Positions 33,681-42,686 of a stretch of DNA of 53,503 nt are shown here, piece by piece. This DNA is from an uncultured Rhodospirillales bacterium (lineage in GTDB: Bacteria; Pseudomonadota; Alphaproteobacteria; Acetobacterales; Acetobacteraceae): NCBI GenBank assembly GCA_945957135.1, contig CAMFLK010000002.1, positions 1 to 53,503 on the forward strand, written 5' to 3'. The position numbers and the translations under genes are program-made. Under the pieces are notes generated by a model. The model ran no database searches and had not been told where the DNA came from. It was given only the letters and a program-made list of their open reading frames with translations. Each line of letters starts with the position of its first letter. Within the stretch, counting starts at the first letter, position 1.

Positions 33681-34532
33681 ATGACCAACGAGGAACGCGA
33701 CCTGATCACCCGGTTCATCCAGCGCGTCGGCGGCGCGCCGGCTGCGGGCGGGTTTGCCGGCGGCTCCGTGCCGGCCACCACACAGGCGATGCCGCTGCCC
33801 CCGATCGACCGCGAGGCAGATACGCTTCTGGCCGACCTGTTCGCGCGTTATCCCGAGGCGCGCTACCGCATCACCCAGCTCGCCTTCGTGCAGGAGCACG
33901 CGCTGTCGGAGGCGCAGAACCGCATCAACGCACTGCAATTCCAGATCCAGCAGCTTCAGCAGGCCGAAGCCGCTCAGCCGGCCCCGACGTCCTCGCCCCC
34001 CGCTTCCTCGCCATGGGGCAATGCTGGCCAACCGGCGCCGCAGCCCGCCCCCTCCCGCGGCATGTTCGGCGGGCTATTCGGTAGCGGCCAGCCGCAGCAG
34101 CCGCAATATGCGCCCCCTCCGCCGCCCCAGCCGCAATACGCGCCCGGCTACCAGCCTGGCATGTTCCAGCAGCGCGGCTCGGGCTTCCTCGGCTCCGCGC
34201 TGACCACGGCGGCTGGCGTTGCCGGCGGCATGGTGGCGGGCAACGCGCTGATGCATCTGTTCTCCGGCGGCGGGCAGGCGGCGGCGAGCCAGGCCGCTTC
34301 CCTCTCGCCCTGGGGCGCGAGCCCTGCCGCCGATCCCTTCGCGCTGGGCGGTGCGCCGAAGGACGCCGGCTGGAGCAACGCCCCGGCGGATAGCGGTTGG
34401 GTCGATTCTTCCGTGCCCGCCCAGCCGGACCAGGGCTGGGTGGATTCCACGCCCTCAACCGACGCGGGCTGGACCGACGCGGCCAGCGATTCCTCGGGCG
34501 GTTGGTCGGATTCCGATCCGGACAACAGCTGA
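33681..34532 (+). CDS. DUF2076 family protein with Gly-Trp repeats
   Basis: A 283-residue protein. The N-terminal ~90 residues (TNEERDLITRFIQRVGGAPA, LLADLFARYPEARYRITQLA, AQNRINALQFQIQQLQQAE) are the DUF2076 helical domain. A Pro/Gln-rich linker follows, then a hydrophobic Gly-rich stretch (SALTTAAGVAGGMVAGNALM) and a C-terminal tail with five Gly-Trp units such as SGWVDS and QGWVDS. There is no classical signal peptide. Function is unknown; some relatives are annotated as periplasmic sensors without proof. It lies just upstream of a secreted hydrolase gene. Confidence 0.82.
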   Translation: MTNEERDLITRFIQRVGGAPAAGGFAGGSVPATTQAMPLPPIDREADTLLADLFARYPEARYRITQLAFVQEHALSEAQNRINALQFQIQQLQQAEAAQPAPTSSPPASSPWGNAGQPAPQPAPSRGMFGGLFGSGQPQQPQYAPPPPPQPQYAPGYQPGMFQQRGSGFLGSALTTAAGVAGGMVAGNALMHLFSGGGQAAASQAASLSPWGASPAADPFALGGAPKDAGWSNAPADSGWVDSSVPAQPDQGWVDSTPSTDAGWTDAASDSSGGWSDSDPDNS

Positions 34533-34536
34533 CCCG

Positions 34537-35532
34537 ATGCAGATGCGACCGCCCGCACTGTTGCTGGCGGCGCTCGCCCCTCTTGCTGGGCCAGCCGTTG
34601 CGGCCGGTCCGGTGAAAGCGGTTGTGGAGGGCCGGTTCACCCTCCCCGGCGGCGGCCAGTTGCCGATCGCCGCGAGCCGGGACTGGTCCGCGCCGCTGCC
34701 AGGCATCCATCGCACCGTGGTGGTGATCCACGGGCAGGAACGCGATGCCGACGTCTATTTCGCCTCAGCCCTGGCTGCCCAACGCGCGGCCGGCCCGGCG
34801 GGAGCCGATGCGCTGATACTTGCCCCGCAGTTCCTCGATGCTGCGGATGCCAGGGCTCACGCCCTGGCGCCTGACGTGCTGCGCTGGGCCGCCAACCGCT
34901 GGCCGAGCGGCAATCCGGCGCTGAGCCCTGCGTCTGCCAGTTCCTACACCGCTCTCGACGCCATCCTTGCCCGCCTCGCCGACCGCACCTTGTTTCCCGA
35001 TTTGCGCGAGGTGGTGATCGCCGGCCATTCCGCCGGTGGCCAGATGGTGCAGCGTTACGCCGTGGTGGGAGAGGGCGAGGCGGCGCTAACGCGGGCCGGC
35101 ATCCACCTGCGCTACGTGGCCGCCAACCCGTCCTCCTACCTCTATTTCAGCTCGGACCGCCCGGTTGCCGTGACCAATTGCCACGGGGAGAACGCTTGGC
35201 GATATGGTTTCGCCGCCGGCCTGCCCGCCTATGTGCGCGGCACGCCCGCCTCGCTCGAACAACGCTATGTTGCTCGCGACGTCACCTATCTGCTCGGCGA
35301 CCAGGACACCAATCCAAACCACCCCGCGCTTGACAAGAGCTGCGCCGGCGAGGCCCAAGGCCCCTACCGCCTGGCGCGTGGGCTGAACTACTTCGCCTAT
35401 CTCCAGGTCCGCGACGGCACGGCACTGCGTCACGCGCTGCACGAGGTGCCAGGCGTCGCCCATCAGGGCAGAGGAATGCTCACATCGGCCTGCGGCGTCG
35501 CCGCCCTGTTCGGCACCGACGGCTGCCAGTGA
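34537..35532 (+). CDS. Secreted alpha/beta hydrolase
   Basis: A 331-residue protein with a Sec signal (PPALLLAALAPLAGPAVA, cleavage near AVAAG). The alpha/beta hydrolase core has VVVIHGQERDADVYF, nucleophile Ser in IAGHSAGGQMVQRY, an Asp-rich LLGDQDTNPNHPALDKSC loop, and a C-terminal His in VPGVAHQGRGMLTS. Cysteines (TNCHG, KSCAGEA) suggest a disulfide in the periplasm. The substrate is unknown. Its TGA overlaps the GTG of the thioesterase, so they are coupled. ATG 34543 is an alternative start. Confidence 0.75.
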   Translation: MQMRPPALLLAALAPLAGPAVAAGPVKAVVEGRFTLPGGGQLPIAASRDWSAPLPGIHRTVVVIHGQERDADVYFASALAAQRAAGPAGADALILAPQFLDAADARAHALAPDVLRWAANRWPSGNPALSPASASSYTALDAILARLADRTLFPDLREVVIAGHSAGGQMVQRYAVVGEGEAALTRAGIHLRYVAANPSSYLYFSSDRPVAVTNCHGENAWRYGFAAGLPAYVRGTPASLEQRYVARDVTYLLGDQDTNPNHPALDKSCAGEAQGPYRLARGLNYFAYLQVRDGTALRHALHEVPGVAHQGRGMLTSACGVAALFGTDGCQ

Positions 35533-36020
35533 CGTTCCCGGCCCCGTTCGCCGAATACACGGGTGAGGTGCGGCCCGAGTGGATCGACAGCAACGACCAC
35601 ATGAACCTCGCCTACTACACGGTGATGTTCGACTTCGCGACGGATGCGCTCTACGCCGCTTGCGGCATGGGTCCTGGTTACCGAGACGCGACCGGCTGTG
35701 GCACCTTCGCCGCCGAGACTCACAACACTTATGTTCAGGAACTGCGGCTGGGTGAGCGGGTACTGGTCAAAACGTTGGTTCTGGCCGCCGACGCCAAGCG
35801 CCTGCACCTCGCCCACGAAATGTTCCGCCTCACCGACGGGGCCCGGGCGGCCACGCAGGAGTTGCTCTATCTCCATGTCGATCTGACCTGCCGGCGCGTC
35901 GCACCCTGGCCCGAGCCGGTCCGCATCTGCCTGGAAGCCGCCCTTGCGGCCCACGCCGCCCTGCCCAAGCCGGGCTGGGTGGGCCGGCGCATCGGCGACC
36001 CCCCGCTTTCCGGCCGCTGA
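35529..36020 (+). CDS. Hotdog-fold thioesterase
   Basis: A 163-residue 4HBT-like protein: EVRPEWIDSNDHMNLAYYTV carries the conserved Asp and HMN, followed by ETHNTYVQELRLGERVLV and LHLAHEMFRL. Closest in pattern are thioesterases linked to carnitine or betainyl-CoA catabolism, but the substrate cannot be read from sequence. It starts at GTG 35529 overlapping the hydrolase stop (GTGA). Confidence 0.75.
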   Translation: MTFPAPFAEYTGEVRPEWIDSNDHMNLAYYTVMFDFATDALYAACGMGPGYRDATGCGTFAAETHNTYVQELRLGERVLVKTLVLAADAKRLHLAHEMFRLTDGARAATQELLYLHVDLTCRRVAPWPEPVRICLEAALAAHAALPKPGWVGRRIGDPPLSGR

Positions 36021-36107
36021 AGCGGTTGCTACAGTGGAAGGCCGATTCGGCGGCGTGACGACGCGTGCGGCCGGCCCGTGAACGAGCTTGACCGACAGGA
36101 TGATGCC

Positions 36108-37232
36108 ATGAAGTTCAAGGTGGACCGCGCGACGTTGCTGAAGGCGCTGGCGCACGTCCAGAGCGTGGTGGAACGGCGCAACACCATCCCCATCCTCGCC
36201 AACGTCATGATCGCGGTGCGCGAGGGCAAGCTGACCCTCACCGCCACCGACATGGAAATCGCCATCGTCGAGGACATCGCCGCCACCTCCAGCCAGAACG
36301 GCGCCTGCACCGCACCGGCCGCCACGCTGTATGAAATCGTCCGCAAGCTGCCGGACGGGGCTGAGGTGGAGCTGGAATGCCCCGGCGGCGCCGCGCAGTT
36401 GGCGTTGCGCGCCGGCCGCTATGCCACCAGCTTGGTAGTGCTGCCCACCGACGACTTCCCCTCGATGACCGCAGGCACCCTGCCCCATAAATTCGCCCTG
36501 TCCGCCCAAACGCTGCGCGCGCTGATCGACCGCACCCGCTTCGCCATCAGCACCGAGGAAACCCGCTACTACCTCAATGGCATCTACATCCACGCCACCG
36601 AAGGTGAGGGCGCCAAAGTGCTGCGTGCCGTAGCGACCGATGGTCACCGCCTGGCCCGCGTGGAGGAGCCGCTGCCCGAGGGTGCCGCCTCCATGCCCGG
36701 CGTCATCGTGCCACGCAAGACCGTCGCCGAACTGCGCAAGTTGCTGGAGGATGTGAGCGGCGATATCGACATCGCCCTGTCCGACACCCGCATCCAGTTC
36801 CGTGTCGGCACGATCACCCTCACCAGCAAGCTGATCGACGGCACCTTCCCGGAATACGAGCGCGTCATCCCTCGCGATAACGACAAGGTGCTGCGGGTGG
36901 GCAAGCGCGACTTCTCCGACGCCGTCGGCCGCGTCGCCGCCATCTCGTCGGAGCGTTCGCGCCCGGTGAAGATGTCCCTGGCCCGCGACCTGCTGGTGCT
37001 GTCCGCCGCCAGCCCCGACCAGGGCACTGCCAGCGAGGAACTGGATGGCGAGCGCGTGGCCTATGATGCCGGCCCGCTGGAGATCGGCTTCCAGGCCCGC
37101 TACCTCAACGACATCACCGACCAGATCAGCGACCAGGTGGAGTTCCGCTTCGCTGATGGCGCTGCGCCCACCGTGGTGCGCGACGCCGCGGACCCCAGCG
37201 CGCTGTACGTGCTCATGCCCATGCGGGTGTAG
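36108..37232 (+). CDS. dnaN: DNA polymerase III beta sliding clamp
   Basis: A 374-residue clamp with three repeats; MKFKVDRATLLKALAHVQSV, VERRNTIPILANVMI, ATDMEIAIVE, FPEYERVIP and the C-terminal YVLMPMRV are diagnostic. It holds Pol III on DNA and recruits repair factors. The start is ATG 36108 with AGGA upstream; ten extra in-frame codons before it are not conserved. dnaA and recF are not adjacent, so the usual dnaA-dnaN-recF order is broken here. It converges on the Mrp operon with four bases between. Confidence 0.97.
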   Translation: MKFKVDRATLLKALAHVQSVVERRNTIPILANVMIAVREGKLTLTATDMEIAIVEDIAATSSQNGACTAPAATLYEIVRKLPDGAEVELECPGGAAQLALRAGRYATSLVVLPTDDFPSMTAGTLPHKFALSAQTLRALIDRTRFAISTEETRYYLNGIYIHATEGEGAKVLRAVATDGHRLARVEEPLPEGAASMPGVIVPRKTVAELRKLLEDVSGDIDIALSDTRIQFRVGTITLTSKLIDGTFPEYERVIPRDNDKVLRVGKRDFSDAVGRVAAISSERSRPVKMSLARDLLVLSAASPDQGTASEELDGERVAYDAGPLEIGFQARYLNDITDQISDQVEFRFADGAAPTVVRDAADPSALYVLMPMRV

Positions 37233-37236
37233 CCGG

Positions 37237-38829
37237 TCACGCCATCAGCAGCGCCGCCAACGCGAGGGCCACGACGACGAGGGCGAGGCCGGCGGCGGAC
37301 CAGCGCCGCAGGACATGGTCCAGCCGATCGAGCCAGTTCCAGACGCCGGGCCGGCCGATCGTCGCCTCCGCGAGGATGAGCTCGGTGTCTTCCGGCAGGT
37401 CGCGCAGGGGAGCCAGCCGGAACAGCAGGGCGGCGAGGACGCCGCCCAGCAGCACGGGCCAGAGCGAGGACCAGATCGCCTCAGCGGTGAGCAGCCCAGC
37501 GAAGGCGCCGGGGTAGAGCATCCAAGGCAGAACGAGAGCCGCCGCGGCGATGGTCCACCAGGCGAGACGCGTGGCCAGGGGAGCGATGCGGGAGTCGCCG
37601 CGCGGCAGCAGATGGGCCAGGCGGCGTAGGAAGTGCAGCATTAGCAGCGTGGTGCCGGCCGCCGACAGCGCGGACAGGGTGGCGGGCAGGCCGGTGCCGA
37701 ACAGGTCCTTGGTGGCGAGCTTGGCGACGGCGCCGCCGGTCAGCGGCAAGCCGCCCATGCCCAGCGCCACCAGACAAGCCGGCAGCAGCAGCGGGACCAT
37801 GCGCCCGTCACGCTGGGTCAGCGCGACGGCGACCGCGAGGAACAGCGCGCCCTTCGCCAGCAGATGGTGCATGGCGTAGAAGCCGATGGTGAACCCGTCC
37901 TGCCCCGCGCCATGCCCGGCCATCAGCGCCGTGCCGGCGAGGGCGGCGATCACCCCCATCTGGCTGATGCTGGAAAAGGCCAATACGGTCTTGGGATGGG
38001 AGCGGGTGATGCCCATGGCCACACCGAAAAAGGCACTCGCGAAGCCCAACGCGGCGAGGATTGTGCCGGCCTGGGGCCAGGGGGCGTCCAGCGGCAGGAA
38101 GCGGATCAGCCCGATCACCCCGGCCTTCACCGCCGCACCGCTGAGCACGGCGGCGGCCGGGGCGGGTGCGGCCCGGTAGGTGGGCGGCATCCAGACATGG
38201 CCGGGCACCAGGCCCATCTTGAGTCCGAAACCCCCGATCAGCGCGGCCAGCGTGGCCGCCCCGTAGCCGGTAGGCGGCAGCGCGGCGAGCGCGTCGCGGA
38301 TCAGCAGACGCTGCCCCGGCGCGGCGGCGGCGAGCATGACGAAGCCCAGCAGCACCAGCCCCTCGCCCAGCACGGCGAACACCGCGTAGATGCCGGCGGC
38401 CCGGGTGGCGCGCGGCGTCTGGTCGTGCAGCACCAGCCCGTAGGCAGCGAGGCTGACCACGGTATAGGCCACAAAAAAGCCCGCGAGGTCGGCGGCCATG
38501 AACACGGCGAGCGATCCGGCCTGGGTGAGCAGCCAGAACATGGTGAAGCGGACGGGATGCAGATCGCCGCGCAGCCGCACCGTGGCCGCCGCGCCTCCCG
38601 CGCACCACAGCAGGGCGGCAGCGCCGGTCAGCATCGCGCCGGTGCGATCGAATTCCAGCACGATGTGCACCAGCGGCTGATCGATCACCAGCGGCGGAGC
38701 CGACAGCAAAGCCGCGGCCAGGGCAGGCAGCGGGGCGAGGGCGAGCAGCCGGGGCATCACACGCTGCGCCCTGTCCCACAAACAGGCCAGCAGCATGACC
38801 AGCGGAGTGGCGAGCGCCAAGGCGATCAT
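37237..38829 (-). CDS. Mrp antiporter large subunit, NuoL/MnhD-like (last gene)
   Basis: A 530-residue proton-translocating membrane protein of the NuoL/M/N-MrpA/D superfamily with ~14 hydrophobic segments. AALIGGFGLKMGLVPGHVWM, MPPTYRAAPAPAAAVLSGAA and AVKAGVIGLIRFLPLD contain the conserved lysines, and HPKTVLAFSSISQMG is a further signature. Its role here probably replaces the N-terminal part of MrpA. The start is ATG 38829, overlapping the mnhD stop by four bases. Confidence 0.85.
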   Translation of the reverse strand: MIALALATPLVMLLACLWDRAQRVMPRLLALAPLPALAAALLSAPPLVIDQPLVHIVLEFDRTGAMLTGAAALLWCAGGAAATVRLRGDLHPVRFTMFWLLTQAGSLAVFMAADLAGFFVAYTVVSLAAYGLVLHDQTPRATRAAGIYAVFAVLGEGLVLLGFVMLAAAAPGQRLLIRDALAALPPTGYGAATLAALIGGFGLKMGLVPGHVWMPPTYRAAPAPAAAVLSGAAVKAGVIGLIRFLPLDAPWPQAGTILAALGFASAFFGVAMGITRSHPKTVLAFSSISQMGVIAALAGTALMAGHGAGQDGFTIGFYAMHHLLAKGALFLAVAVALTQRDGRMVPLLLPACLVALGMGGLPLTGGAVAKLATKDLFGTGLPATLSALSAAGTTLLMLHFLRRLAHLLPRGDSRIAPLATRLAWWTIAAAALVLPWMLYPGAFAGLLTAEAIWSSLWPVLLGGVLAALLFRLAPLRDLPEDTELILAEATIGRPGVWNWLDRLDHVLRRWSAAGLALVVVALALAALLMA

Positions 38830-40310
38830 GGGCCCACCCGCCCGATCTGCAGCAGCGCGGAGGGACCGGCCGGCAGCAGGCCGAGCGCCAGCGAACACAG
38901 CGCGAGCGCTAGCACCACATATTGCCGCCCACGCGGCGCCACGGGCAGGGGGGCCGGGCTGTCAGCCAAGGTGTTGGCCAATACACGGAAGATGTAGCCG
39001 CCGGCCATCGCGCCGCCGATCAGCATCACCACCGCCCACCACCACTGCCCCTCGGCGATCGAAGCGGTGAGAAGCAGCCATTTCGCCAGGAATCCGCCGC
39101 TGGGCGGCACACCGAGCAGGGACAGGCCGCCGAGGGCAAAACCGAGAGTGGCTACCGGCAGCGCCCGGCCGATACCAGCGAGGCCGGCGATACGGTCGTG
39201 TCCGGCCACCTCGGCCATCAGCCCGGCCGCGAGGAACATCGCCGCCTTGGCGAAACCGTGGGCGATCGCCTGGAACATTCCACCCGTCCAGGCCCCCGCG
39301 CTCCAGAACAGCCAATTGACGGGGCCGGTGGCGAGCGGGATCATCAGGAACAGGTAGCCGAGCTGGGCAAGGGTCGAATAGGCGATCAGCAGCTTCAGCC
39401 GCGCTTGGCGCAGGGCCAGCGCGCTGCCGAACAGGATCGCTCCAGCCCCCAGCGCGCCCAGCAGGTCCGCGCCCGGCCCCTCAGCCAGCGTCGGCATCAG
39501 CGCGAACCACAGGCGCAGGATCAGAAAAAACTTGGCCTTCACCACCAGGGCTGACAGCACCGCACTGGCCGCCGGCGGCGCGTCGGCATGGGCGGGCGGC
39601 AACCACAGATGCAGTGGGAACAGCGCGGTTTTCGCCAGCAATCCGGCCGTCATCAGCGCCACGGCGAGATAGGCAGCGGGCTCGCCGTGGATGCGCCCGC
39701 GCAGCAGCGTGATGTCGAGCGCGGCATAGGCGCCGTAGAACAGTGCGACGCCGAGCAAATAGAGGACCGAGCCGATCAGTGCGAACAGCAGGTAGCGCAG
39801 TGCCGCCTGCAGCGTCGCGGGCTTTCCATCAAGGCAGACCAGCGGCACGGCGACGAAGGTCAGCAATTCCAGCGCGACGTACAGGTTGAACAGGTCGTTG
39901 CCCAGGAACACCGCGTTCATCGCGCCGGACAGCGCGATGAGCAGGCACCAGAAGGTAAGGTCGGCCCGCCGCTCCGTCGCCGCACTGAAATTCGTCCGGG
40001 CGTAGAGCGCGACAGCCGCGAGCACGATGGCGGTCATCACCATCATCGCTGCGGAGATGCCGTCCGCGCGAAGCGCGATGCCCAGCGGTGGGCGCCATCC
40101 ACCGGCCAGGTAGATCAGCGCCGCTCCGCTGTCCCACACCGCCCGGGCGATGGCGATGCTGAGGCCAAGCTGGACAGCCACGACCGCGAAGGCGACGCGC
40201 ATGGCGGCGCGGCCGCCGGCCAGGAACGCCAGCATCAGCCCGGCAGCCGGAACCACCAGGGCGAAGACCAGTAGAGTTCCACCCGGCGTATTGGACAGCA
40301 ACTCGGTCAT
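38826..40310 (-). CDS. mnhD: Mrp antiporter subunit D
   Basis: A 494-residue MrpD/NuoN-like subunit. YVALELLTFVAVPLVCL contains the conserved Glu, LLAKTALFPLHLWLPPAHAD and SALVVKAKFFLILRLW hold the key lysines, and LLIAYSTLAQLGYLF and IAHGFAKAAMFLAAG continue the proton path. It sits in the inner membrane as part of the Na+(K+)/H+ antiporter. ATGA overlaps occur at both ends. Confidence 0.9.
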   Translation of the reverse strand: MTELLSNTPGGTLLVFALVVPAAGLMLAFLAGGRAAMRVAFAVVAVQLGLSIAIARAVWDSGAALIYLAGGWRPPLGIALRADGISAAMMVMTAIVLAAVALYARTNFSAATERRADLTFWCLLIALSGAMNAVFLGNDLFNLYVALELLTFVAVPLVCLDGKPATLQAALRYLLFALIGSVLYLLGVALFYGAYAALDITLLRGRIHGEPAAYLAVALMTAGLLAKTALFPLHLWLPPAHADAPPAASAVLSALVVKAKFFLILRLWFALMPTLAEGPGADLLGALGAGAILFGSALALRQARLKLLIAYSTLAQLGYLFLMIPLATGPVNWLFWSAGAWTGGMFQAIAHGFAKAAMFLAAGLMAEVAGHDRIAGLAGIGRALPVATLGFALGGLSLLGVPPSGGFLAKWLLLTASIAEGQWWWAVVMLIGGAMAGGYIFRVLANTLADSPAPLPVAPRGRQYVVLALALCSLALGLLPAGPSALLQIGRVGP

Positions 40311-40609
40311 TCGTCGTCGAGGCGCGCGCGCCCGGTTTCGGCCGCCAACCGCAGCAGCAGGGCAACGGCCAGGGCGGTGGCGGCGAAGGAGACCACCAGC
40401 CCGGTGATGAGCAGGGCCTGCGGCACGGGATCACCAGGCAGGGACAGGGCAGCACCGCGTCGGGCGAACACGCCGAACAGCAGGAATACGCCCCCGCCGA
40501 GGATGTTGAATGCGAGGATTTTGCGCAGCGGATGAGGCTGGACGATCAGCCCATAGAGGCCGATGCCCACCAGCGCCGCGCCGCACAGGCCGTACAGGTC
40601 GGCGCTCAT
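40307..40609 (-). CDS. mnhC: Mrp antiporter subunit C (NuoK-like)
   Basis: A 100-residue, three-segment NuoK-like protein: LYGLIVQPHPLRKILAFNIL, GGGVFLLFGVF and DPVPQALLITGLVVSFAATA are family hallmarks. It overlaps neighbours by ATGA on both sides. The frame is embedded in a much longer open frame, but the family starts at MSADLYGLCG. Confidence 0.9.
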   Translation of the reverse strand: MSADLYGLCGAALVGIGLYGLIVQPHPLRKILAFNILGGGVFLLFGVFARRGAALSLPGDPVPQALLITGLVVSFAATALAVALLLRLAAETGRARLDDE

Positions 40610-41535
40610 GCATCCCCCTTCGGGACGGGCGGCCCTGCGACCATCAGCGCCAGGGAGACGCCGATCGACAGGATCATCGGCGCCTCGATCAGCACGATCA
40701 AAGGCTTGGCGACGGCCTCCGGATAGGCGAGGAAATGCCCCGCCAGCACAAACCCTGCCAGCCCCACCGCCAGGAACACCGCCGGCCCTGCGACCAGGGC
40801 CAGGCGCAGCCAGCGGCTGGCCACCCGTGGCAGGTCGGCGAGCCCCGCGCGCACCGCCAGCAGCCACATCGCGGCCAGGATCGTGCCGCCCTGGAAAGCT
40901 CCACCCGGCGCGTCCGCGCTGGTCCACACCGTGTAGATGCCCACCACCACCCCGACCGGCGGTAGGAACTGGGCGAGGAAGGTGAGCGCACCATCGCGGT
41001 CCACGGATGCCGCGGGGCGCGCGCCCCAGGCAGCGTCCGGCGCCACCGACCAGATGCCCAACAGGGCCAGCAACAGCACCAGTTTCTCCAGAAGCGTGTC
41101 CAGCGCCCGCCAGGCCATCAGCGTGGCCGAGACCGGATTGCCGAGGCCGGTGGGAGCGAGGTTGGCCATGGCCTCCGGCACCAGCGTGGGGGCGGGTTGG
41201 GGCAGGTGCAGCACCACCGCCGCGAGCAGCACCGCCACCCCGAGGCTCGCCAGCGCCGCGAGCACCGCCAGCCCCGCGCCCGCCTTGCGTTCCACCATGG
41301 CGGTCGCGCGCAGCCGGGCCCAGGCCGCGATCAGCAGCCCGCCGGTCACGCCGCCGCCCACCGCCGCCTCGGTGAGAGCCACATCGAGGGCGCCCACCCT
41401 TACCCAGACGATGCCCAGCAACAGCCCGTAGGCGATGAAGGCGGCGATCGCGGCGAACATGTCGCGGCCCAGCACGGTCCAGCCGGCCAAGCCCAGCATC
41501 AGCGCGGCCAACAGCAGGTCGAGCCCCAAGCTCAC
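40606..41535 (-). CDS. mnhB: Mrp antiporter subunit B fused to the MbhD-like (DUF4040) domain
   Basis: A 309-residue membrane protein made of two parts. Residues ~1-75 (LDLLLAALMLGLAGWTVLGR, then VGALDVALTEAAVGGGVTGG) are the DUF4040 domain normally at the C-terminus of MrpA. After a linker, residues ~140-309 are MnhB (FLPPVGVVVGIYTVWTSADA, PGGAFQGGTILAAMWLLAVR). The start is GTG 41535, overlapping the mnhG stop. The fusion and the split MrpA are the distinctive features of this operon. Confidence 0.85.
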   Translation of the reverse strand: MSLGLDLLLAALMLGLAGWTVLGRDMFAAIAAFIAYGLLLGIVWVRVGALDVALTEAAVGGGVTGGLLIAAWARLRATAMVERKAGAGLAVLAALASLGVAVLLAAVVLHLPQPAPTLVPEAMANLAPTGLGNPVSATLMAWRALDTLLEKLVLLLALLGIWSVAPDAAWGARPAASVDRDGALTFLAQFLPPVGVVVGIYTVWTSADAPGGAFQGGTILAAMWLLAVRAGLADLPRVASRWLRLALVAGPAVFLAVGLAGFVLAGHFLAYPEAVAKPLIVLIEAPMILSIGVSLALMVAGPPVPKGDA

Positions 41536-41822
41536 GGCTCGTCCCGCAGCCGGCCCATGCGGGCGGCAACCTGGCTGACGCAGGCGGAGGCGAGCAGCGC
41601 CAGTGCCCACACCGCCACCAGCTTCACGCCGCCCAGCACAGAGCCAACGCGCGGCAGCAGCCCCAGCACGATCAGGCCCAGGCCGAGATTGTCGGCCTTG
41701 GTCAAGGCGTGCAGGCGGGTCAGCATGTCCGGGAAGCGCAGCAGCCCCACCGTTCCGGCCAGGAAGAAGAACCCCCCGGCACAGATCGCCACGATGGAGA
41801 AAAGGTCGCGCAGGAGCGTCAT
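41532..41822 (-). CDS. mnhG: Mrp antiporter subunit G
   Basis: A 96-residue small membrane subunit: CAGGFFFLAGTVGLLRFPDM, then LTRLHALTKADNLGLGLIVL match MnhG exactly in pattern. Overlaps are ATGA with mnhF and GTGA with the fused mnhB. Confidence 0.92.
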   Translation of the reverse strand: MTLLRDLFSIVAICAGGFFFLAGTVGLLRFPDMLTRLHALTKADNLGLGLIVLGLLPRVGSVLGGVKLVAVWALALLASACVSQVAARMGRLRDEP

Positions 41823-42073
41823 GAGCGGTCGGCCCCGGCCATCAGCGCCACCGCGGCGAAGGCGGCGAGCAGGGCGAGGAAGATGCCCATGTCGGCCATC
41901 GTCCATTCGCCGGTGGCCGCCGCGAGTAGAAGCAGCACGGCGATCCCGCCCGTGCCCAGCAGCTGCGCCGCCATCATCCGGTCAGCCGGGGTGGGACCGC
42001 GCAGGATGCGCAGCAGCCCCACCGCCACCATCAGCAGCACGAACAACGCAGCGGCGAACAGGAACTCAGGCAT
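41819..42073 (-). CDS. mnhF: Mrp antiporter subunit F
   Basis: An 84-residue small subunit with three hydrophobic segments: LRILRGPTPADRMMAAQLLG is the family signature. It overlaps mnhE by eight bases and mnhG by four, so stoichiometric translation is expected. Confidence 0.92.
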   Translation of the reverse strand: MPEFLFAAALFVLLMVAVGLLRILRGPTPADRMMAAQLLGTGGIAVLLLLAAATGEWTMADMGIFLALLAAFAAVALMAGADRS

Positions 42074-42557
42074 CGACGAACAGCGCCTTGGCCAGCAGCG
42101 CCTCCTCCCGCGCCATGTCCGCGGCCACGGGCTGATTGGTGTCCAGGCAATGCACCAGCAGCCGGCCCTGCGCGTCGAATCCCGTCGGCACCGTGCCGGG
42201 TAGCAGGCTGCTCATGGCGCAGAACAGATTGCGCGCAGTGCCCGGGGGGGTGCGTAGTGTGCAAGCGACGATGCCAGGCCGAAGCCTTGGGTTCGGTCCC
42301 ATCGCCCGCACCGCCACGTCGATGCCGGCCACCACGGATTGGTACAGAAAAGCGACGGCCAAACGCCCCAGCGCCGCCGGGCGCACCCGCCAATGGTCAG
42401 GCGGTCGCAAGCGCAGACTGGCGCGGGCGGCGAGCCCGGCGGCCAGCAATCCCACAGCCGCCCCCATCGGATCCACGCCGGCCAGCGCCAGCCACAGGAC
42501 GAACAGGAACGCCGTGCGAATCACCAAAGCGCGCCGCATCGCCCGGTCGTTGCTCAT
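42066..42557 (-). CDS. mnhE: Mrp antiporter subunit E
   Basis: A 163-residue first subunit of the operon: LWLALAGVDPMGAAVGLLAA, VAFLYQSVVAGIDVAVRAMG, NLFCAMSSLLPGTVPTGFD and LLVHCLDTNQPVAADM fit MnhE. I start at MSNDRAMRRA (42557); MRRALV six codons later is possible. The promoter should lie in the 170-bp spacer shared with the divergent SLC13 gene. Confidence 0.88.
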   Translation of the reverse strand: MSNDRAMRRALVIRTAFLFVLWLALAGVDPMGAAVGLLAAGLAARASLRLRPPDHWRVRPAALGRLAVAFLYQSVVAGIDVAVRAMGPNPRLRPGIVACTLRTPPGTARNLFCAMSSLLPGTVPTGFDAQGRLLVHCLDTNQPVAADMAREEALLAKALFVDA

Positions 42558-42686
42558 GGCGAAGCCATACAAACTGGCCGGCAGGGCTGCAAGCGCTCGG
42601 CGCAAGTTGGGACGCAGCGACAAGTCCGCGTGCTGGCAGCGGCGTTTTCGCTGATTTATCTTGCCCCGCCGCTGGAGGAGACACAT

